Source of the DNA: Natrialbaceae archaeon Tc-Br11_E2g1
GTDB taxonomy: Archaea; Halobacteriota; Halobacteria; Halobacteriales; Natrialbaceae
DNA length: 13,371 nucleotides
Assembly: GCA_001564255.1 (NCBI GenBank)
Contig: LKNC01000047.1
Coordinates: 1-13,371, forward strand
Direction of reading: 5' to 3'
Shown here: one piece after another, positions 6,592-12,983 of the stretch
How the letters are laid out: the number at the start of each line of letters is the position of its first letter
Position numbering within the stretch: position 1 is the first letter of the stretch
Notes under the pieces: generated by a model
What the model was told of the DNA's origin: nothing
Seen by the model: the letters and a program-made list of their open reading frames with translations, nothing else
The model's database searches: none
Translations under genes and position numbers: made by a program

Positions 6592-7031
6592 CGGACGGCA
6601 TGAAATCAGGGGCAGGAAGCGATCCATTTGCTGACAACTCCGACAACGAAGAGGAGTCTCCGGAGACTAGTGACGTAACCACTCAAGAGACGACAACACA
6701 GGCCAACTCGGAGCCTGAATCGGAGGCAGACGGACACTCATCATCAACTCGTTCAGTGGCATCCGAGTCAGCAGATCACACTGATGAGGGGGATTTACCG
6801 TATATTTTCGGACGGAACACAGTCAAGACTGACCGGCAAATGGTTCAATATTTCTTGCGTGACGAAACGATGAATCTTGAATCCGATGTCAAACATGCTG
6901 TTGAACAGGAACTTGGGACTGATGTGTATCTGACCGATATCCGTGAAGCCCTCATTCGTGTCGGCGCGAATCACGTTGATGAGCTGGCTGACGAACTTCG
7001 AGGATGGGGCTATCGCTACCGAGAAGACTAA
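6588..7031 (+). CDS. ParB-like small partner of ParA
   Basis: A 147-residue protein translationally coupled to parA through an ATGA overlap. Residues 1-68 are low-complexity, Ser/Glu/Asp-rich and probably disordered. Residues 69-147 form the conserved part, starting DLPYIFGRNTVKTDRQMVQY and continuing through DVYLTDIREALIRVGANHVD to RGWGYRYRED. It has no classical ParB ParB/Srx or HTH motif. The type is the small gene regularly found behind parA on haloarchaeal plasmids; by position and by analogy with other small partners it should bind the centromere and stimulate ParA. The short second domain could be a compact helical DNA-binding fold. Family recognition is from memory, function by context. 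Confidence 0.7.
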   Translation: MTDGMKSGAGSDPFADNSDNEEESPETSDVTTQETTTQANSEPESEADGHSSSTRSVASESADHTDEGDLPYIFGRNTVKTDRQMVQYFLRDETMNLESDVKHAVEQELGTDVYLTDIREALIRVGANHVDELADELRGWGYRYRED

Positions 7032-7480
7032 GATCGATACGTTCTACTACTCCACTTCAGTCCATTAGTTTTGAGGAGACCATTTCAATATTCAATTAGC
7101 TTGCGGTACTGCGATTTTGAGATTTTCATCCTGTGTTTCAATTAGTGGAGTATAATTCTGTTTGATACCACGTGGAAACTTGATCGTCAGCGACTCGAAA
7201 TCACGCCACTCCCATCTCTGAACTTCAAATATATCATTACATTATTCAATTAGTCCATACCCCGTCGTAGTCTGGCGGTTTCTAACGATTAACATCATAA
7301 ACTAATGTATCTGTATCTTGTCACAGGAAGCAGGCTGCGTTTCCGTTCCCGAGCGAAAATCAACTCCGGAAGAGGGTGAGACACCGGTAAGCGGTGAAAT
7401 TAGCGCTTCAAAATGGACCAGTATAATTAGTGTACTGTACCCCATTTAGGGATGAGAAGTGAATGCTGCGGAAAACCGTC
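7032..7480. repeat. AT-rich intergenic region with dispersed TTCAATTAG and GTATAAT motifs
   Basis: This 450-bp gap between the ParB-like gene and the converging 413-residue gene has no plausible ORF. TTCAATTAG occurs three times (7091-7099, 7137-7145, 7245-7253). GTATAAT occurs at 7150-7156 and 7421-7427, the same core as in the sites before parA. The second GTATAAT lies in CAGTA-n9-TACTG (7419-7437), a 5-bp inverted repeat. A further CATAAACTAATGTAT stretch (about 7296-7310) resembles CATAACTAATGTGTA just before parA. The region could be the downstream half of the partition locus or a replication origin. Confidence 0.5.
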
Positions 7481-8722
7481 CTACCAGTCAAGCGATACTA
7501 TCTGATCTCGGGTGAACTCCGGGCCGTCTGGCCCGAGCGCTTTCTGCTTGATTTTCCAGGTTGTCGTCCAATCAGCTACTGCCCAATCGAAACTATCACT
7601 CTGATATGCCTCCTTGATTTGCTTACGCCCGTTTTCTACGCTATACACCGATTCGAACGGTCCGTTTGGAAGTTCTCCAAGCCCCTTTCTGTGCCAGTGG
7701 TTGAAAACCATATAAGCGGTCTCTCGGGAATCAAAGACTGCGATCGGTTTGATTCCACGTTTGTTCAGCGACTCCATTTTCCGGTACGTTTTCCGATACA
7801 GCTTCCAGTTGTGATGTTCAGTGAGGATTTCGTACGCGTTGGCTTGATCATCGCTGTCTATTCCAAAGACATCGATGACGTAGTTGTCTAAGTTATAATA
7901 CGAAGATACTTTCCAACCGGGATGTTTGTCGAAGAGTGTTACCAACCCGACCGTAATTCTGTGAACGAGGCCTTCGCGTGGATCTCCTTTGAGGGTAGAA
8001 AACTCACTACGGTTATTAATCAGTGAGCGACCCTTCTCGTTCAGATCATACCACGCTTGCTTGCGAAATACACTCGTCGGTTTTAAGAATCCACTCGCGG
8101 TCTTAAACCAGTCAGCATCATCGAACGCACTAATAACATTTCGACCAAGATCCGTGTTGTAGTAGAGGCGATTGAGAGATTCTTCGTCCAAGTCGGACGC
8201 GATCTGTCTGATGCTCGGGCACTGGTCCGCAAGGAGATGCACTCCGCAGACGACTTCGCCGTTCCACAGAGCGGCGATTCGCTTCAGTAATATTGTTTTG
8301 TCTGTATCGAGCTGAACCGTCGATTCGACTTTTCCTCTTACTTGTTCCTCAGCAAACTGTCTACATTTCTCGGGACGGATTCCTCTTGGACGAGGCGGGT
8401 CTAAGGGATCATATCCGAACCGCTGCTTGAACTGCTTCTGTGAATACCACTTGAGAGTCGGTCGACCGTACGTATCTATTATCAACACATACTCTGTTCC
8501 AGACTGCGCGTTCGAGATATCGAAGCCAATTGATTCCGGGTCATGCTGCTCCTCATCCCGTGGAATCTCCTGATATCCGCTCACATCTTCCCCAGGACGT
8601 GCGGGGAACACCTCGAATGTACAGCGACCGCGAGGGTCCCGTAACCCACATCTTCCATAGAGTGGCGCTTTGTGCGGCCAGCTGTCCTCGTTGATTCGTG
8701 ACTCAAACGGACTCAGTTGCAT
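7481..8722 (-). CDS. Hypothetical haloarchaeal plasmid protein, winged-helix plus nuclease-like regions
   Basis: A 413-residue protein starting at ATG (8720-8722). Residues 10-110 are a charged N-terminal region containing EYVLIIDTYGRPTLKWYS. Residues 140-250 are helical with a probable winged-helix unit (PSIRQIASDLDEESLNRLYY; later AWYDLNEKGRSLI). Residues 252-345 read GLVHRITVGLVTLF, then YVIDVFGIDSDDQANAYEIL, then RKMESLNKRGIKPIAVFDSR. The last block has the look of a restriction-endonuclease-like (PD-(D/E)xK) core: D284, a strand with E298, helix, and the closing beta strand. The catalytic Lys after E298 is not there (E-I-L), so activity is doubtful. The tail, with LGELPNGPF and DWAVADWTTTWK, is one I associate with haloarchaeal plasmids and proviruses, but no named function comes to mind. 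It is transcribed towards the ParB-like gene. Confidence 0.7.
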   Translation of the reverse strand: MQLSPFESRINEDSWPHKAPLYGRCGLRDPRGRCTFEVFPARPGEDVSGYQEIPRDEEQHDPESIGFDISNAQSGTEYVLIIDTYGRPTLKWYSQKQFKQRFGYDPLDPPRPRGIRPEKCRQFAEEQVRGKVESTVQLDTDKTILLKRIAALWNGEVVCGVHLLADQCPSIRQIASDLDEESLNRLYYNTDLGRNVISAFDDADWFKTASGFLKPTSVFRKQAWYDLNEKGRSLINNRSEFSTLKGDPREGLVHRITVGLVTLFDKHPGWKVSSYYNLDNYVIDVFGIDSDDQANAYEILTEHHNWKLYRKTYRKMESLNKRGIKPIAVFDSRETAYMVFNHWHRKGLGELPNGPFESVYSVENGRKQIKEAYQSDSFDWAVADWTTTWKIKQKALGPDGPEFTRDQIVSLDW

Positions 8723-8734
8723 TATTCTATAATA

Positions 8735-8748
8735 CCCGCTCTTGCGGG
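8735..8748 (-). promoter_or_regulatory. Perfect hairpin just upstream of the 413-residue gene
   Basis: CCCGC (8735-8739) and GCGGG (8744-8748) form a 5-bp perfect stem with a 4-base loop, 12 bases before the ATG at 8722. It is either an operator at the promoter or a leader hairpin close to the translation start. The plus-strand AAAA that follows would read TTTT before the stem on the minus strand, so it is not a terminator for the minus strand. Confidence 0.35.
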
Positions 8749-8833
8749 AAAAGGCTTAGCGAGAATAGGGAACACAAGCCTTCAAAACCAGATTATCAGC
8801 ACTTCCTGCGGACTCACAGCACGACCATATCAG

Positions 8834-9031
8834 ATGGCTCATGCGAAAGGAGTACGCGAAGCCGTCGACAAGTACGGGGAAAATGCCGTCGCAGAGTGCA
8901 TCCGCCACAGCCTTGCAGACGGGATCTCACACCGCGCTGCAGGAGCCGTGTCGGGAAACTACGTTGGGGTATCAACATTGGCGTCGCAGCCAGCACGTAT
9001 CCTCGAGAACTCCTCGGCGAACGAACCCTGA
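8834..9031 (+). CDS. Small hypothetical protein, possibly an HTH fragment
   Basis: A 65-codon frame from ATG (8834): MAHAKGVREAVDKYGENAVA, then ADGISHRAAGAVSG. The first 45 residues resemble the start of a helix-turn-helix protein (two helices, then an S-x-R-A-A-G turn). The remainder, ending LENSSANEP, looks less conserved, and no C-terminal domain is present. The frame stays open upstream to 8717 without a better start. It diverges from the 413-residue gene with about 110 bases between the starts. It may be a truncated regulator or a chance frame; no partner or family can be named. Confidence 0.35.
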   Translation: MAHAKGVREAVDKYGENAVAECIRHSLADGISHRAAGAVSGNYVGVSTLASQPARILENSSANEP

Positions 9032-9032
9032 T

Positions 9033-9276
9033 TCATGTTTCTCGGGGTATCCCCTCGGAATCATCCGCCCATGCTGCAAGTTCTGGGAAACACGACGGGC
9101 AGAACTCGACGAAGTTTCCTCGGTTAATGACGTCAGCAACGGTCTGCCGTTCCTCATCAAGCAAGTCCCGGAGTTCATTGTCTTCCTCACCCCACAACGG
9201 CGAGGTATCGCGTTCGTACCCGCACGCGATCAAGGCGAAAACTCACCTGCAGGGTTTTCATAGGCAGTTCGCACAT
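9033..9276 (-). pseudogene. Frameshifted small zinc-knuckle protein gene
   Basis: The minus-strand frame 9033-9233 encodes IACGYERDTSPLWG, an acidic helix (EEDNELRDLLDEERQTVADV) and VEFCPSCFPELAAWAD, the second half of a two-knuckle zinc-binding protein (C-P-S-C). It has no ATG or GTG and is closed by a TGA at about 9243. In the neighbouring frame, directly upstream, an ATG at 9274-9276 gives MCELPMKTLQVSF. A single one-base frameshift would join the two into a protein of about 80 residues. Small acidic Cys-knuckle proteins of this sort are common on haloarchaeal plasmids and viruses; their roles are unknown. Either a broken gene or a sequencing indel. Confidence 0.45.
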
Positions 9277-9355
9277 CTTGTTCTGGTGTCCTTTGGGATC
9301 GATAAGTACAGGTGGATGACTGAGCAGTCGAAGGAGTCCTATTTAATTCAGAATA

Positions 9356-9697
9356 TCATGAATCAGATGAGGGTGTTTCACTGAGGTATTCAATCGTGTT
9401 TTTTAACCGCTGTAATTTCTCTTCTGCCTCTTTTTGTTTTTCTCGTACGCGTTCGCAGTGTCGAGCAACTGTCGTTACTCGAACATCATATTCCCGCGCG
9501 ATATGGGCATTCTTTTGATCGAATACAATTGCAAGCTCCCACATGGCGATTTGACGTTTAGTGAGTGTAGTTTCTTCAGCTAATTGTACCCACTTTTCCT
9601 CGTTTGCTTCCCGCAATACGGCGACAGCATTGTCTTGCCTTGACGCGATATTGTTCGAATCGTATTCCATATTGAGTGATTGTCCGCGGGCACTCAT
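9356..9697 (-). CDS. Helix-turn-helix protein with C-terminal coiled coil
   Basis: A 113-residue protein. Residues 30-75 form a sigma-70 region 4/LuxR-like DNA-binding unit: WVQLAEETTLTKRQIAMWEL, then a recognition segment around AHIAREYDVRVTTVARHCER. Residues 76-104 (EKQKEAEEKLQRLKNTIEYL) are a short coiled coil suited to dimerisation. The first 28 residues are not conserved-looking; the ATG at 9670 (MEYDSN) is an alternative start. Two 11-bp direct repeats lie just upstream of the first ATG, which suggests autoregulation. It is divergent from the 435-residue gene and separated from it by about 400 bp of palindrome-rich DNA, so it may control both. No known family name. Confidence 0.65.
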   Translation of the reverse strand: MSARGQSLNMEYDSNNIASRQDNAVAVLREANEEKWVQLAEETTLTKRQIAMWELAIVFDQKNAHIAREYDVRVTTVARHCERVREKQKEAEEKLQRLKNTIEYLSETPSSDS

Positions 9698-9708
9698 AAC
9701 CTTTTACG

Positions 9709-9744
9709 ACTTCTTGGGTCGATTTTAGCACATACTTCTTGGGT
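9709..9744. promoter_or_regulatory. Two 11-bp direct repeats before the HTH gene
   Basis: ACTTCTTGGGT occurs exactly at 9709-9719 and 9734-9744, with starts 25 bp apart. The pair sits 12-47 bases before the ATG at 9697 and covers the expected promoter of the HTH gene. This is a likely operator with sites on nearly the same DNA face (25 bp is about 2.4 turns). Binding protein inferred to be the HTH product itself. Confidence 0.5.
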
Positions 9745-10108
9745 TTTCGCTTAAAAGGAGGGGGTTCAAACTCGCCTTCAAGATGAAGCATAGTTCAAGG
9801 AGAGCTAGGCGGTTCAGACGATCACCGAAGACAGGATTAAGAAAACCAAGTCAAACGAATGCTTTCGATGAAGAAAGACCCAGGAAGAGTAGGCGGAGGT
9901 GTACCGCTAAGACAGATTGGATGAGTCAGAGCTTCTACGCTGCAACCAGGTTCTCAACCTGCGCAGTCTGCTCGTCTTTCTACGTTGATACCGTATCATC
10001 TTCTCTCTATAAAGAACCAGATCGATTACTTACTACTACCTCTCTTTGGAGAGAAGTAGAAAGGAACCAGCCTGGTTCGTTCCGTGTTCGGTCAAAATCA
10101 TCTAGGGG
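9745..10108. promoter_or_regulatory. Palindrome-rich leader of the multi-domain DNA-binding gene
   Basis: A 365-bp stretch without a credible gene. It holds CAGGTT-CTC-AACCTG (9947-9961, perfect), a TATA-like CTATAAAG (10007-10014), GAACCAG twice exactly 50 bp apart (10014-10020 and 10064-10070), a hairpin with 10-base arms and one mismatch (10036-10059), and the 15-bp palindrome GAACCAGCCTGGTTC (10064-10078). The density of inverted repeats before a putative DNA-binding gene resembles a plasmid replication origin or a strongly autoregulated promoter. If the TATA box is used, the transcript has an untranslated leader of about 70 bases containing the hairpins. Confidence 0.5.
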
Positions 10109-11422
10109 GTGGGTGGAGTGAGTCGTGGTCCTCAGCTCAATCGGGAAGTTCCAGAGAAGTCCGTTGAGAAATTCGAGGAATGGTGTAACCACGAAGGGCA
10201 CGTAAACGGCGGCGACAAAGGACGACATGCCGAACAAGCAATCATTGAGTATCTGCCACCGAAGTACCGTCCTGACCGATTCCGCGACGATCTAGATGAA
10301 CTCGAAACCAATCTCCGTGCCGATCTTGACCAAGCCGGACTCCTAACTGAGGATTCTTCGTTGAAAGAGAACCGGGTTACGAGGAGTAGTACTGAAACAA
10401 AGAAAGTCACGTACCGAATCGCGGAGGATGTCCAAGAAGCACTTGAACAGTACGTTTACGATCAAGAAGGGAAGACCCGCAGCGTGATTGGAGAGTACAT
10501 CGCAACTGCGTTGGACGAATACCGCGATGGCGGTCAAACTGCGCGTGTCCGGCGGTACTATGAAGAGTTGCGTGACGGTACAGAGATGATCTCTGAAGAC
10601 AGAGTTGGAAAAATTATTGACATACTTGAAGAAGAGTGTGGAGACAGAGATTATTACAACATTGAGACGATCAGAACAGCAGTTGAGAAGGCATTAGTCG
10701 TTCATTCCGATGAGGTCCGGAATGACTTCGCAGACCGTGTCATCGATCGCCTCGGATTGGTTTCTGTTAAAACAAGTGACGGAGTATACGCGACGCCAGA
10801 GCGAGCAGAACAAATCGTTCAGGAGTACGAGGTCGGTGATGGCGTTGCTTGGGATGTGATGGACAAAGAGGAGCGCGTAGACTACCTCAAAGAGGCTGTG
10901 AAGGCCCGCGCCAAAGGATCGTCTACGACAGGTAGTGGCGTTGATTACAATAAAGTCCGTGACAATATCTTTGAGGGAGAACCTTCTAATGATTACTGTT
11001 ACAAACTAATGAAATCGGCCGGTGAATCCCCCGGATTCGAGTACGGTGATCACAATGGGAAGAAAATGCTTCGGTTCACTGGAACGATGGAATTGTCTGA
11101 GAAGGCTGATGATTGGGTTGGACAGGCAGTTAAACTCGTGAGAGAGTTCTGTGAGGAGAATGAGATAGAGCCACGGGAAATTGATCGGCCAGTCTTAGAC
11201 AATCGTATTGCACGAGTACAATTCCCAGATGAATACGACGAAGATTATGGACCCAGCCTTCGATCCCTTGATAAAGTGACTGACAAAGACCGTAATCGAG
11301 TACTTCAAGCAATCACCGATCGTGATGATGCAGATCCAATATTAGAAGATGCGAAAGAAAAAATGCATGAACTTGTGGACCGATCACAACCAATTGCAGA
11401 CGGCGGATCTAATACCAAATAG
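10109..11422 (+). CDS. Large multi-domain putative DNA-binding protein (candidate replication/partition protein)
   Basis: A 437-residue acidic protein; the GTG at 10118 (MSRGPQLNREVPEKSVEKFE) is an equally good start. It has no enzyme motif that I recognise: no P-loop, no rolling-circle HUH, no tyrosine-recombinase residues. It appears to be built of DNA-binding-like helical units: residues about 12-48 (a short helical module), about 98-138 ribbon-helix-helix-like (VTYRIAEDVQEALEQYVYDQ, then RSVIGEYIATALDEY), about 165-240 winged-helix-like (IETIRTAVEKALVVHSDEVR ... GLVSVKTSDGVYATPERAEQ), and about 275-325 a second winged-helix-like unit (VDYNKVRDNIFEGEPSND ... KKMLRF). Palindromes crowd its upstream region. 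Context with parA and its partner suggests a replicon initiator or segregation protein, but this is inference; family unknown to me. Confidence 0.65.
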   Translation: MGGVSRGPQLNREVPEKSVEKFEEWCNHEGHVNGGDKGRHAEQAIIEYLPPKYRPDRFRDDLDELETNLRADLDQAGLLTEDSSLKENRVTRSSTETKKVTYRIAEDVQEALEQYVYDQEGKTRSVIGEYIATALDEYRDGGQTARVRRYYEELRDGTEMISEDRVGKIIDILEEECGDRDYYNIETIRTAVEKALVVHSDEVRNDFADRVIDRLGLVSVKTSDGVYATPERAEQIVQEYEVGDGVAWDVMDKEERVDYLKEAVKARAKGSSTTGSGVDYNKVRDNIFEGEPSNDYCYKLMKSAGESPGFEYGDHNGKKMLRFTGTMELSEKADDWVGQAVKLVREFCEENEIEPREIDRPVLDNRIARVQFPDEYDEDYGPSLRSLDKVTDKDRNRVLQAITDRDDADPILEDAKEKMHELVDRSQPIADGGSNTK

Positions 11423-11463
11423 GATACGCAGGATACTATTTGTATTCGTCTAGAGATCCTCTT

Positions 11464-11682
11464 CTGTATGTCACGCTCCTGGGCACGCTCTGTCGTCACG
11501 ATGTATACCGTCCGGGACAGTTGCTCCGTCAGTCCGTGGTGATTCATCGCGCTCCAGTATCCGATGTACATCGGGTCCACGAGTGCTGACGCGATTACGA
11601 ACTCGTGTTCGGTATACACGGCGTTCTCGCCTGCAGCGAGTGGCAGGATGAGATATTTCCCGTGCGCGATCCGCTCGAGCAA
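11464..11682 (-). pseudogene. AbiEi-like antitoxin/viral-defence regulator fragment
   Basis: The minus-strand frame reads LERIAHGKYLILPLAAG, then HEFVIASALVDPMYIGYWSA, MNHHGLTEQLSRTVYIVTTE and RAQERDIQ. This is the core of the AbiEi family ('transcriptional regulator of viral defence'), where a winged-helix region ends in a G-K-Y strand and a Y-I-G-x-W-S-A-x-N-H-H-G-L-T-E-Q segment follows. In complete proteins of roughly 200-270 residues an N-terminal helix-turn-helix precedes it and a further domain follows. Here both are missing: a TGA stops the frame two codons before the TTG, and after RDIQ the homology ends near 11464. AbiEi works with the nucleotidyltransferase toxin AbiEii in type IV toxin-antitoxin/abortive-infection systems. 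No toxin gene is present, so this is a leftover. Confidence 0.7.
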
Positions 11683-11901
11683 ACGTCAGAGAATGGTTTG
11701 AACACGCCCTACACTACTACAACACACCACAATCGAATCAACAAACAGACACCAGCAGAGGTGTTAGATCAGAAAGCAGCTCATAATCAATGATATAGTG
11801 AAAACTCCGTGAGAGCGACATCAATGATTGTAATCAGATGTGTGATTTCCATCAATCTGCCTGCAATACCACGATTTTGAGAGAATCGTTACGTCGCAAT
11901 G

Positions 11902-11932
11902 GAGAGACGATCGGTAGCATTGATCGTCTCTC
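11902..11932. repeat. Perfect 11-bp stem-loop
   Basis: GAGAGACGATC (11902-11912) and GATCGTCTCTC (11922-11932) are exact inverted copies around a 9-base loop. This is one of the two longest perfect stems seen by eye in the accessory segment, and it lies in non-coding DNA. A T-run starts about 24 bases downstream on the plus strand. It could be a terminator-like or RNA-stabilising structure, a protein-binding palindrome, or an origin hairpin. Confidence 0.6.
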
Positions 11933-12057
11933 AGGGATCATGTAAATTTGACACTGTTTTTGTCCCAGTTCAGGTCGATACCTTTTACAAATACAGATCA
12001 CCGGAAGTCCCGCAAATCACTCCCATAGAACCTATAAACGGCATTTCCAAATACGCG

Positions 12058-12147
12058 TAGGTATCGCCAAGAGGGTTGCGAACGGAGGCGATACCACTAC
12101 ACCAGACAACACTACTAACAAACAACCTGTGAGTTACAAGGGTTTTT
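12058..12147 (+). ncRNA. Candidate small RNA with 5' stem-loop
   Basis: A TATA-like CTATAAAC (about 12032-12039) predicts a transcript start about 25 bases on, near 12058-12064. There a perfect 9-bp stem begins: GGTATCGCC (12060-12068) with GGCGATACC (12087-12095), 18-base loop. An unstructured C/A-rich segment follows, then TTTTT at 12143-12147, the usual archaeal termination signal. The arrangement of promoter, stem, single-stranded part and T-run is what a short regulatory RNA would show. All of this is inferred from sequence and no RNA family is recognised. Confidence 0.25.
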
Positions 12148-12260
12148 AACAAACGGGTTATTTACGGTATTTGCTCTCGCCAATGGTTGGAGCCTAACCA
12201 CGTAACTCGTAGCCGAATCCCAGAATCAACGAGCGAACAACCCAGACACGAATAGATACA

Positions 12261-12288
12261 TCTCCACCGACTGGAGACATGAAAAATA
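12261..12288 (+). promoter_or_regulatory. Promoter with adjacent operator-like palindrome before the gene at 12313
   Basis: AAAAATA (12282-12288) lies about 28 bases before the ATG, right for a leaderless transcript. Immediately upstream, TCTCCA (12261-12266) and TGGAGA (12272-12277) form a perfect 6-bp inverted repeat with a 5-base centre, covering the BRE/upstream position where a repressor or activator could act. Confidence 0.4.
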
Positions 12289-12312
12289 GACCGACACACA
12301 ACGACAATAACT

Positions 12313-12723
12313 ATGACAGAACCAGCAATTGAAACGGTAGTACAGCACTTAAACGGCGATCGCCACCCTAAAATTTCAATTCGAGATCCTAATATGCCTG
12401 ATGGATCTTATGACTTATCTGACGAAATTGTCAAGGAGAATATCAGCGGAATATTTTCGTTTGATTGTATTGTCATTTACAAAGATGATCTTGAGAAAAT
12501 TATTGAATTGATTGGAGGGCCATCCGAATTACCAATTGATCTGAAAATATTCGCCCGCCACCCCTACAGTACCCGCTATTGGGGGACTACATATAATGCT
12601 CGTGAATATATGGATGAAGACAAGTATAGAGAACTGATCGAGGAGGGCCACGGTTTCACTTGTGAAAGAGCTCGGCCAGTAAACCAGATGAATAATAACC
12701 TAATCCTTTATTTGGACCGATAA
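12313..12723 (+). CDS. Hypothetical protein, AT-rich orphan
   Basis: A 136-residue protein starting MTEPAIETVVQHLNGDRHPK. Its codons are much more AT-rich than any other gene in the window. Sections of alternating hydrophobic residues (SFDCIVIYKDDLEKIIELIG and later NNNLILYLDR) suggest a small alpha/beta fold. There is one YWGTTYNAREYMDEDKYREL segment, a single Cys in each half, no signal peptide and no membrane segment. No family recognised. A TATA-like box lies about 28 bases upstream. It stands alone on the plus strand and its low GC points to recent acquisition. The size and context would fit an accessory factor such as an antitoxin, immunity or defence-related protein, but nothing in the sequence proves it. 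Confidence 0.7.
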   Translation: MTEPAIETVVQHLNGDRHPKISIRDPNMPDGSYDLSDEIVKENISGIFSFDCIVIYKDDLEKIIELIGGPSELPIDLKIFARHPYSTRYWGTTYNAREYMDEDKYRELIEEGHGFTCERARPVNQMNNNLILYLDR

Positions 12724-12983
12724 AAGATAATATACCGGTATAATTCTCTGTGATCATTAGGTCCACTCAAATCTTGAAATAATTCTCATCAACTGATTCC
12801 TGAGTATATTGATAATCGTCCACTGTAACGGGTGATTTTCGTTTGATAGGAGGTTTCCGGAATGCAGATCATGCTTGTCCCGGAAGCCTCGGGGACTGAG
12901 CCGGTATTGTAGATGGTGCCGCTTGGAACGTGAAGCCGAGTAAGAGCAGAAAGGTGTGTCATCGGTAGAGAAGAGCCCAAGTC

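Larger units (their letters stand above)
11683..12312. other. 630-bp non-coding stretch with hairpins
   Basis: No convincing ORF in either direction. The stretch has C/A-rich, G-poor patches on the plus strand (11699-11760 and 12095-12130, both containing ACACTACTA), two strong hairpins described separately (11902-11932 and 12060-12095), a T-run at about 11956-11961, and a long-range inverted pair GAGTTAC/GTAACTC (12131-12137 and about 12200-12206). The last 50 bases hold the promoter of the gene at 12313. Confidence 0.5.

Noticed and set aside
7032..7480. CRISPR-like array
   Set aside because: Repeats are 9 bases, irregularly spaced (46 and 108 bp) and without equal-length spacers; no cas genes.
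9576..9791. Minus-strand frame with a Lys/Pro-rich start
   Set aside because: Runs through the promoter repeats and into the HTH gene in another frame; no continuation that looks like protein.
10109..11422. Tyrosine-recombinase integrase identity for the large protein
   Set aside because: No R...HxxR...Y arrangement; the visible parts look like helical DNA-binding units instead.
12237..12250. CAACCCA resembling the tRNA 3' end (possible second attachment site)
   Set aside because: Only 7 identical bases, expected by chance; no longer match to the T arm and acceptor stem.
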